30,428 nucleotides of DNA from positions 1-30,428 of the forward strand of contig CANCCJ010000025.1 of the NCBI GenBank assembly GCA_947374535.1, written 5' to 3'. The notes beneath the pieces were generated by a model, which was not told where the DNA came from, ran no database searches, and saw only the letters and a list, made by a program, of their open reading frames with translations. The translations under genes and the position numbers were made by a program. Origin of the DNA: Comamonadaceae bacterium. Its GTDB lineage: Bacteria; Pseudomonadota; Gammaproteobacteria; Burkholderiales; Burkholderiaceae. The number at the start of each line of letters is the position of its first letter. Positions within the stretch are counted from its first letter, which is position 1. Of the stretch, positions 16,503 through 25,100 are shown piece by piece.

Positions 16503-17855
16503 ATGAAATATCAAATAAACAAACCGCTAGTTTTCTTAACAAGTCTCTGCATCGCCTACGCAGCTCATGGACAAAACAAAGAAGCCGTAGAAGAGACCCC
16601 GATCCTCGTTTACAAGGTCAAAGCGGGTGACAACATCAGCAAACTTGCGCATCAGTATTTGTTAACGCCTGCAGTCAACCTTGACGCCATACAGCAGGTC
16701 AACCACCTAAAAGACATCCATCTGTTGACAATCGGCGCGGAAATCAAGCTTCCTCGCCATTTGGTCAAAACAAGCCCATCCAAAGCAACCATCATGGGCT
16801 TGTCATGCGCCACAGCCATTTCAATGGACCACAGTGAAAAACCATTGACAACTGGCAGCGTTGTTCATGAAGGCGCGGTGATTGATATCCCACCCGAATG
16901 CCACGCTTCGTTGCGACTAGACGACGGCTCCATCATTCGACTTCCCTCAAGCGCTTCACTCAAGATCACAACGCTTCGCAAGAACGCTTTGGAGTCAGAC
17001 CCAGAAATCAAACTCGACCTCATTCGTGGCCGTGTCGAACTCGATGTTCACAAAGGCCGTGACAAATCTACACCCTTTGAAATTCGTACACCGCGCGCCA
17101 TGATGGGTGTACGCGGGACCGAGTTTCGGGTGGGCTATTCTCCCGAAGACCAATCTAGCCAAGTCGAAGTTTTGGGTGGCATTGTGCAAACGCGAGGCAG
17201 TGCAGACGCTGAAGGCAGAACAGTCACCCAAGGTTTCGGCGTTCCCATTGATGCCGATGGAAAAGCCTTGCCAACAGAAAAACTGCTCGACCCACCAGTT
17301 TTTGAAGCTGTGCAAACAATACAAGGGCCGCACCCCTCTTTTGTTGTCAAACTGTCTGCAATGCCGAGGGCGAGTTTTTACACCGCAACCCACGCGAACA
17401 CGGCGGACTTCAATGACTCGCTTGCGCCGCAGCACTTGTTAACGCCAGAACTATTTATTTCGAAACTCAGCCAACAAGCCAGTTTTTACCTCTTGTCTTC
17501 AGTGTCAGAGTCGGGTCTCGTTGGCATCGAACGCAATTACGCATTTTGTATTTCCACCCTAGCAGCTCAGGCTGCACGTTGCTCCGCTGTATTTGACATC
17601 CCGTTGGCGGGTGCGTCTGCCATCAACTTCAAGCTAACACGAAGCGTCAACGACACCAACCAGCAAGTGGTGCACACACAAAATTTACAAGTACGCAACG
17701 GCCGATTTTCTGTCCAAGGCCTACCTGCTGGCAATTACGCATGGACACTGTCCTACCCAATCACGGACTCAACGAATACTGCAGCCCATAGCCAAATTTT
17801 TAAGAAGTCTGGCTCGTTCGAACTCATTGTGCTGTCGGCAACAGCGAAGCCTTGA
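16503..17855 (+). CDS. Exported LysM + FecR domain protein
   Basis: A 450-residue protein with a signal peptide (residues 1-23, cut near AHGQ). A LysM domain covers about 36-83 (YKVKAGDNISKLAHQYLL), predicted to bind peptidoglycan, and a FecR domain covers about 115-215 (LDDGSIIRLPSSASLKI, then TPRAMMGVRGTEFRV). The C-terminal 230 residues are beta-rich and unassigned. Unlike FecR of iron uptake, there is no N-terminal cytoplasmic anti-sigma part and no sigma-factor gene nearby. In other betaproteobacteria this type stands before CHASE2 kinases or cyclases, and here too its stop overlaps the next start (TTGA at 17852). A role as the periplasmic partner of that kinase is inference. Confidence 0.85.
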   Translation: MKYQINKPLVFLTSLCIAYAAHGQNKEAVEETPILVYKVKAGDNISKLAHQYLLTPAVNLDAIQQVNHLKDIHLLTIGAEIKLPRHLVKTSPSKATIMGLSCATAISMDHSEKPLTTGSVVHEGAVIDIPPECHASLRLDDGSIIRLPSSASLKITTLRKNALESDPEIKLDLIRGRVELDVHKGRDKSTPFEIRTPRAMMGVRGTEFRVGYSPEDQSSQVEVLGGIVQTRGSADAEGRTVTQGFGVPIDADGKALPTEKLLDPPVFEAVQTIQGPHPSFVVKLSAMPRASFYTATHANTADFNDSLAPQHLLTPELFISKLSQQASFYLLSSVSESGLVGIERNYAFCISTLAAQAARCSAVFDIPLAGASAINFKLTRSVNDTNQQVVHTQNLQVRNGRFSVQGLPAGNYAWTLSYPITDSTNTAAHSQIFKKSGSFELIVLSATAKP

Positions 17856-19547
17856 ACCCCCATCAACAACGAAAGGCGCTGTTGCGTCGGGAATGGCTGT
17901 TAACGACGGCTGTTGCGATAGCCCTTCTTGCCAGTTTTGTATTTGCCGACATTGCAAAACCCATCGGCAATGTGCTGTACGACCATCTGATGCGTTTGCA
18001 CGGATTCAAAGCAACGCAGGATATCGTGATTGTGTCGGTTGATGATCGCGCATTAGCGAACCTAGGAGGCTGGCCACTCAAACGTGAAACATACACACGG
18101 CTGCTAGAAGTCTTAGACGACGACAGATAGCGTACTCAATGCATCCCTTTCCGAATCATTCATCCAAGAAGCATCACCCTCTGCTGTTTTTCTTTTAGCC
18201 CTTGTTCCACTCTTGCTTATGCTGCAAAGCTTGCTCATCTTGCAACCAAGATACGCATTGTTGTTGGCCACACTCATGATGCTCAGTGGCATAGTTGTGA
18301 GCTACGCATTGCTAAGCTTGATGAACTATTGGATCGATCCACTTCCATTCATCTTGGTTGGCATGCTTTTACAACCATTGTGGGCATGGCGCCGACTTGA
18401 AGCCATCGTTCATTTTGTGGAAAAAAAAGCCGCAACTCTGCAGCAATTCCAAGCAACTGAACGTGTCAATGAATCAATCAAGCCATCGCGTGAAATTGTG
18501 CTGCAACATGCGAAGTTGCTCGACCACGCCATTGCCTACGCACGTTCAGAACTCGACTTCTTATCTTCAGTTGTTGACGAAATACCAGATGCAGTGGCTA
18601 TTTTTGATCCACAAGATCAATTACTGCTGAGCAACCAAAAGATCAAACAACTTCTAGGGGAAAAACACTTTGAAACGGGCATTCATATTTCTGAGTTTTC
18701 CCAGCACATACGAATTCCGATGGAGGCCTTGTTTGGCCCAGAAAATCCAACAGGCAACACATCTGGACAGTCCGTCTTTCAGCTAACGACACGGTCAGGG
18801 CTGCGAGATTTTTTGCTCAAAACGATCCGACTCAATTCACCTTCGGACGGTCAACTCAAAATGGTAATTTTGACGGACATCACAGAGCTTCGGCAATCGC
18901 AAACTCAACGCGATCGCGCGTTGCAGTTTTTATCGCATGACATGCGAACACCCATCGCGTCTATCTTGTCGCTCACACGGGCAACAGATCAAACAACTGA
19001 AGCTGAATCTCAACGCCAAAAAATAACTCATCATGCCAAAGCACTTCTGCACATGATGGACGATTTCATATTGACTATTTCTGCGGAGGCACCGCGCTAC
19101 AAGTTCAAACAAGAGCTGGTAGACAACTTATTGAATGACGCCATCGAACAGGTCGCAGACCTGGCCGAAGCAAAAGGCGTTGACTTAATTGATCTGAGCG
19201 AAACATCCAATGTTTTCATCATGACAAACACCCAATTATTTTTAAGAGCGCTGGTGAATCTGCTTTTCAATGCGGTCAAATTTTCACCCGAAGGGGGCCG
19301 CATCAGTATCCAAGTGATACGAACCCCGAAACAGCACAACAGACCGGAGCACGCAACCATTTGCATTCGCAACCCAGTAGAAATTCAAGCGAACTCGGCG
19401 GACCTCATTCCATCCATGCCTGGATTCGGTTTAGGACTTGATTTTGTAGATAACGTCATTCAAAAGCACCATGGAACGATCACTCGCGAGATTCCCCAAA
19501 ACGGCATGGCGACGATTCGAATCACCATCCCCTGCGTCAGTGGCTAA
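17852..19547 (+). pseudogene. CHASE2 sensor histidine kinase, broken by internal deletion and frameshift
   Basis: Two frames together make a CHASE2 histidine kinase. Frame A (17852-18130, TTG start) has a membrane segment and the start of CHASE2 (TQDIVIVSVDDRALANLGGW) and stops at TAG 18128. Frame B, open from 18117 to 19547, begins with what normally follows CHASE2: three membrane segments (from about 18180), the WAWRRLEA linker, a PAS-like region (EIPDAVAIFDPQDQLLLSNQ), the phospho-acceptor histidine in LSHDMRTPIASIL, the N box LVNLLFNAVKFSPEGG and a G-rich FGLGLDFV. Roughly 200 or more residues of the CHASE2 core are absent at the junction (about 18114-18131). Frame B could still be translated from TTG 18213 or ATG 18219 as a sensor-less membrane kinase. 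The DxGxG ATP-site motif (G1 box) is not seen, so activity is doubtful. Confidence 0.75.
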
Positions 19548-19568
19548 AAATTTGACGTGCATAAAAAA

Positions 19569-20966
19569 TCAGATCAGCCTCTGCAGTTTTTGCATCGACA
19601 ATTTGATGCCATCCATGCTGGCTCGCGTTTCCTTGATGTGTAGCGCAGTTTCTTGAGAACCCTCTGAGATGCGAGACGACACTTGGTTCAACTGAATCAG
19701 TGCTGCCGATTGTTGATTCGAGTCCGTGGCAACTTCTTGCGAATTTGCACCAACTTTCTCGATGATGCGAACCAAATCTCCAAACAGCTGATTCACACGG
19801 TTGCACAAGTCGACCACCGTCTCAATCGATTGAACGCCATTTTTTGCAAAAGTCACTGACGAAGCCGTCGATTGCTGAATAGCCAATACGCGGTCCCCAG
19901 TTTGAACCGCCAACAACTTACTCAAATCAGCCAACTCACGAATTTCGTTGGACAGCACCATAAAGCCTCTGCCATAGTCACCGGCATCCATGGCCTGAAT
20001 AGCCGAGTTGATCGCCAGCATATTGATTTCCTCAGACTGCGATCGCACTTGAACCGCGATCTGATCAATGCTCTTTGAGTGATTACTGGCTAAGTCAATG
20101 TGTTGACTAATTAACAGCATTTTTTCTTTCAGCTCAAGAACTGCCACATGAACTTTCTCAACGATCTCTACACCGTCTTTGGCCAAAGCGTTGGCTTGAA
20201 AAGCGAGACCACTGGTTTGAATGGCATTGTTTTTTGAAGATATCGCAGATGTAGAAATATTTTTGACTGACGTCGCGGCCTGACTGATGGATGCGAATTG
20301 CTGATCCGCCAAGCTTTCGTTTTTGCCCGTTTGACTCACGATCTCACTCATGGCGCTCGAAATAGACGTGAGTGCGTTGCTCACTGCTCTTAAAACCCAT
20401 CGGCTGACCGCAACATCAATCAATAGCGATGCCAACAAGAGAAAAACCATGGAGGCGTAGGTCATGTATTTTTCGAATCTAAAAAACATACTCCACGAAG
20501 AATCCATGCTTTCTTCGAGCAATAACAAATCATTGATGAGCAACTGATAATTCGCAATCAGCAACTGAATAGAACGTGCCTGACGCACCGTGTTACCGCG
20601 TTCAAAATCTTGCGCCAGTTGATCCAAATTTTTAATAGAAGAGCTGAACTCATTGGCTATTTTTTTGTACAAGTCAGAAGCCGCCTTGTCTTGCACCGAT
20701 TTCGAAGCGCTCAATGCCTCCACAAGCGCCAAGGAGGATGCGGATGAATGTTTGATAGCCTTTAAAAATCGACTTTCATTCGTTGCCAAAAACAAACCTG
20801 TATAGCTCAGCATATTGTTGGTTTCTTGATGCAAGCTTCGCGCAGCCGTCAAGTCAGCGCGGTACACCAATTCGGTCTTATCGACCACGTAAACGATCGT
20901 GAGCAATGTCACTGCTAACAGTGAAAAAATTACTGAAAAGATACGGAAACGGTTGATGATTCGCAT
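19569..20966 (-). CDS. Divergent methyl-accepting chemotaxis-type signalling protein
   Basis: A 465-residue membrane protein. TM1 is about residues 10-28, a mostly helical periplasmic domain about 30-165, TM2 about 169-189, and the rest is a long coiled coil. The signalling tip is recognisable at 313-350 (EINMLAINSAIQAMDAGDYG, then RGFMVLSNEIRELAD) but differs from the usual TNLLALNAAIEAARAGE...GRGFAVVA-EVR-LA pattern, for example Gln-Ala-Met for Glu-Ala-Ala. No clear HAMP domain lies between TM2 and the coiled coil, which is unusual. It starts 19 bp after the stop of a binding-protein gene on the same strand, so the pair is probably one operon in which the binding protein presents a ligand to this receptor (inference). 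No CheA/CheW is in the window. Confidence 0.82.
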   Translation of the reverse strand: MRIINRFRIFSVIFSLLAVTLLTIVYVVDKTELVYRADLTAARSLHQETNNMLSYTGLFLATNESRFLKAIKHSSASSLALVEALSASKSVQDKAASDLYKKIANEFSSSIKNLDQLAQDFERGNTVRQARSIQLLIANYQLLINDLLLLEESMDSSWSMFFRFEKYMTYASMVFLLLASLLIDVAVSRWVLRAVSNALTSISSAMSEIVSQTGKNESLADQQFASISQAATSVKNISTSAISSKNNAIQTSGLAFQANALAKDGVEIVEKVHVAVLELKEKMLLISQHIDLASNHSKSIDQIAVQVRSQSEEINMLAINSAIQAMDAGDYGRGFMVLSNEIRELADLSKLLAVQTGDRVLAIQQSTASSVTFAKNGVQSIETVVDLCNRVNQLFGDLVRIIEKVGANSQEVATDSNQQSAALIQLNQVSSRISEGSQETALHIKETRASMDGIKLSMQKLQRLI

Positions 20967-20985
20967 GTATCAATACCTCAAGTGA

Positions 20986-22005
20986 TCAATGCACATAGTT
21001 GACTGATTTTGGATACACAGCCTCAAGTGGCTTAGGCCAGATCATGTCAACATAATTTGGGACAGGAATCTTTTTCCCGTCCGAAATCGTGCCGAGATAC
21101 CACTGTGCTTGTTGATTCAACCCTAACAAGTAAACCTCATCAAGAGAAATTTGAAAGCTATAACGGGCGTAAATTTCCTCCATGATTTGAGGCGAAATTT
21201 TCATTCGTTTTGCACTGATAGCGATTGTCTCTTCGCGATGTGATGCCATCCACACAATAGCCTTGCCCGTTGCAAGCAGTATTTTTTTGACCGTATCAGG
21301 ATGTGCATTGATATACGCATCCTTCATCACATAACTAAACGCCGTGCGAATTCTGCGCTCCCCATCTGTCACCCACAAGGCATCTGCAGGCCACTCTGCA
21401 ATGATCATGGAGGGGTAAGGCTCGTATGCAGCGATGGCATCCACTCGCCCCTCCTTGAGTGCGGAAGGCGACTCGTCGTCTTTGATGAAAACCAAATTCA
21501 CATCGTCTAACGCAATGTTATTTTCTAAAAGCAAGGCGGATAGAAAATAATGCGCTGAGGTGTTTTTAAGCACGCCGATGCGCTTACCTTTTAAATCTGT
21601 GATCGCATGAATCCCCTTGCCAGTCAATCCAACAATTCGTCTCGACTGATACGTTGAACTGATATTTGCAACGACAGAAAAGTCTTTGCGCTTGAAACGC
21701 TCAATCACCAAGGGAGATTCGGCCACCATGGCTAAATCCACATGACCGTCCAACATGTTCTTCAAATCAACCGCGCCGTAGTTGTATTCACTCACCAAAG
21801 GGTTCAAGCCTTCCTCTTTGAAAAAGCCTTTATCAATTGCAACCATCGCAGGAATCGCATCACTGGTCATCGTCAAGCCAATCCGGACAATTTCATCCGG
21901 CTCCTTTGCTGCAGCGGGTTTGACAAAGACAGCACCCTCGTAGGAAATGACAAGAACCGCTGTCACGACCAACGTGGCAAAAGCCAAACTTTTTTGGATG
22001 CACAT
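20986..22005 (-). CDS. NMT1/SsuA-type periplasmic substrate-binding protein
   Basis: A protein of 339 residues (352 from an upstream ATG at 22044) of the NMT1/THI5-SsuA-TauA binding-protein group. After an export signal ending near AAAKEPDE come EIVRIGLTMTSDAIPAMVAI, FFKEEGLNPLVSEY, DLAMVAESPLVIERF and DLKGKRIGVLKNTSAHYFL, the usual first-lobe pattern. Family ligands include sulfonates, nitrate-like ions and thiamine precursors; specificity here is unknown. The ATG at 22005 is preferred because GAGG lies six bases upstream and the signal peptide then starts cleanly; ATGs at 22017 and 22044 remain possible. No permease or ATPase gene adjoins it; the next gene in the operon is the chemoreceptor-like protein, suggesting a sensory role. 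It is AT-richer than the flanking core genes. Confidence 0.82.
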   Translation of the reverse strand: MCIQKSLAFATLVVTAVLVISYEGAVFVKPAAAKEPDEIVRIGLTMTSDAIPAMVAIDKGFFKEEGLNPLVSEYNYGAVDLKNMLDGHVDLAMVAESPLVIERFKRKDFSVVANISSTYQSRRIVGLTGKGIHAITDLKGKRIGVLKNTSAHYFLSALLLENNIALDDVNLVFIKDDESPSALKEGRVDAIAAYEPYPSMIIAEWPADALWVTDGERRIRTAFSYVMKDAYINAHPDTVKKILLATGKAIVWMASHREETIAISAKRMKISPQIMEEIYARYSFQISLDEVYLLGLNQQAQWYLGTISDGKKIPVPNYVDMIWPKPLEAVYPKSVNYVH

Positions 22006-22144
22006 ACGCGGCCTCATATTTCTCAAATGCTTATTTCTTGGCATTTGAACAGCGCGTTCCCCATCAGATGCATTTATTCAAGTCACAGTTGACCAAAATC
22101 AAACAAAGGTCCAGCGCGAATACTCAGGTCGTATTGCCGTTAAC

Positions 22145-25100
22145 TCAATAACTCAACTGCTGCCAAGCCTTGTCCAGCCGCTTCACACTCACCGGTTGGG
22201 GCGTGCGCAGCTCTTGCGCGAAGAAGCTCACGCGCAGCTCTTCCACTAGCCAGCGGAACTCTTGCATGCGTGCATCGGTCACGCCTTTGCGTTCGGCCAC
22301 CAATCGCCAATACTTTTGATCTAGGGGTTTGAGTTCGGCCAGTTTGGTGGCGTCACGTGCGGGGTCGGCGCGCAGTTTGTCTAGGCGCAGCACCACGGCT
22401 TTGAGGTAGCGCGCAAAGTGCTGCAGCTGTGTGTAGGGCGTGTCTGCAATGAAGCGTTTGCCCACCAAGCGTTGCAGTTGTTGCGCGGCGTCGGCCACGC
22501 TGTCGGGGCTTATTTTGGTGTCTTTCACTTTGCGGCTGGCCGCTGCAAACTCGGTCAGCACGGTGCTGGCTAAGCGGGCTATCTCGTTGGCAATCAGCGT
22601 CAACCGGCCACGGCCTTCTTCAAGGCGGCGTTTGAAATCGGCTTCGCTGGTGGGCAATGGGTCCAGCAAAAAAGCGCGGTCTAGCGCCACATCCAAAATT
22701 TGCTGCTTGAGTTCTTCAGCCGTGCCACCGCCCGATCCATCGGGCGACTTGCCGACCATCATGTAAGCGACCGACATTTTTTGCAGATCAGGCAAATTTT
22801 TCTCAAGGTACTTGAGCGCGTCTTTGATTTGAATGGCAAACAAGCGGCGCAAGCCGGCGCGGTGTTTGGTAGCGGCCACCTCCGGTTCGTCAAACACTTC
22901 AATGCACACGGCGTCGCCCACATCTACCAAGGCCGGAAAACCAATGAGGGTTTGTTTGCCTTTGGTGATTTCCATCAGCTCGGGCAATTCGCCAAAAGTC
23001 CAGCGGGTGTAACGCTGCTCCGCAGGCGAAGAAACCGCAGACCCAGCAACAGACGCAGCCCCCCCCGAAGGCGTTGAGCGATGCGGGGCAGCAGGTAACG
23101 ATTTCTGTGAGGCATGAGAAGCACGCTGCCCCGCATCACTCAAAACCCCTGCATCATCAACGCCAAGACCTGCGCCAGAACTCGAAAGAGTCCCCACACC
23201 TTTCAAAGCCGCCAACGCCTGAAACGCCCCCCGAGCCTGACTACCCAGCTCCGCTTTCAACGCCCCCAAGTTGCGCCCATGGCCCAACTGTCGCCCGTGC
23301 TCGTCCACCACCCGAAAGTTCATGAACAAATGCGGCGGCAACATGTCGAGTTTGAAGTCGGCGCGCTTCACATCGACTTGCGTCGCGTCGCGCACCAGCT
23401 TGAGCAAAGCATCCACCAAAGGACCGGCGCCAAACACCGTGTCTACTGACAAGGCCTCGGTCAAACGTGCCGCGCTCTCAGGCAGGGGTACGAGGCGTGA
23501 GCGGGGCCGTTGGTGCAAGGTTTTGATCAAGGCATGAATTTTTTGGTTCAGCATGCCGGGCACCAACCACTCGGCGCGTTCTTCGCTGACTTGGTTCAAC
23601 ACAAACAGCGGCACGGACACGGTCAAGCCGTCTTTGGCGTCGCCGGGTTCGTGCAGGTAGTCGGCTGGGCAGTCCACACCGCCCATGCGCAAGGTTTTAG
23701 GAAACGCCTGCGTGGTGATGCCCGCGGCTTGGTGGCGCATCAGTTCTTCGCGACTCAGGCACAACAGCTTTGGCTGACGCTTCACTTCTTCTCGGTACCA
23801 GCTCTCCAGCGTGACCAAGCCACACACATCGGCGGGTAGCTGCTGGTCGTAAAAGGCGTAAATCAACGCGTCGTCCACCAACACATCTTGGCGACGCGAT
23901 TTGTGTTCTAGCTCCTCCACTTGCGCGATGAGCTTTTGGTTAGCTGCGAGGAAAGGCAGTTTGGTGTCCAACTCACCTGCCACCAGCGCTTCGCGAATGA
24001 AGATTTCGCGCGCACCCACCATGTCCACTTTGCTGTAGCTGACACGGCGGCCGTTGTAGACCACCAAGCCATACAGCGTGGCGCGTTCCAGCGCTTTGAC
24101 CTCGCCGGCTTTCTTTTCCCAATGCGGATCGAGCAGTTGTTTTTTGAGCAAATGTCCGCCCACCTGCTCTAGCCACTGCGGCTCCATGGCGGCAATGCCA
24201 CGACCAAACAAACGCGTGGTTTCCACCAACTCGGCCACCACAATCCAGCGGCCGGGCTTCTTGCGCAAATGCGCACCGGGGTGGCGGTAAAACTTGATGC
24301 CACGTGCACCCAAAAACGCCTCGTCGTCTTCGAGTTTGCAGCCCACGTTGCCTAGCAAACCCGCCAACATCGACAGGTGCAGTTGCTCGTAGCTTGCCGG
24401 CAAGGTGTTGAGCCGCCATTTGTGTTCGGTCACTACCGTCAGCAACTGTGTGTGCGTGTCACGCCACTCGCGCACGCGACGCACATTGATGAAGTTTTGA
24501 CGCAGCAGCGATTCGTATTGGCGATTGCTGAGCTTGTGCTCGTTATTTTTACCACCGCGTGAGTTTTCTAGCCACTTCCACAGGTTGAGGTAGCCGCTGA
24601 ATTCACTGCGGTCATCGTCGAACTTGGCGTGCGCTTGGTCGGCAGCGGCTTGCGCTTCCATGGGGCGGTCGCGCACGTCTTGCACGCTCAGGGCCGAAGC
24701 GATGATGAGCACTTCGTCCAAGGCGTTGCGCTCACGCGCTTCCAAAATCATGCGGCCCACGCGGGGGTCGAGTGGAAGGCGCGACAGCTCGCGGCCCATG
24801 GGCGTGAGTTCGTTGTCGTCGTCGACGGCGCCAAGTTCGCTCAGCAGTTGGTAGCCATCGGCAATGGCTTTGGGGCGTGGCGCCTCTAAGAATGGAAACT
24901 GTTCCACGTTGCCCAGGTGCAGCGACTTCATCCGCAAAATCACACCGGCCAACGATGAACGCAAAATTTCGGGGTCGGTGAATTTGGTTCTGCCGTTGAA
25001 ATCCACCTCGTCATACAAGCGAATGCAAATGCCATTGGCCACACGGCCGCAGCGGCCTGCGCGTTGGTTGGCCGCAGCTTGGCTGATGGGCTCGACCATT

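Noticed and set aside
19548..19568. Terminator between the convergent kinase and chemoreceptor-like genes
   Set aside because: The 21-bp gap holds an A-rich run but no stem that could form a terminator.
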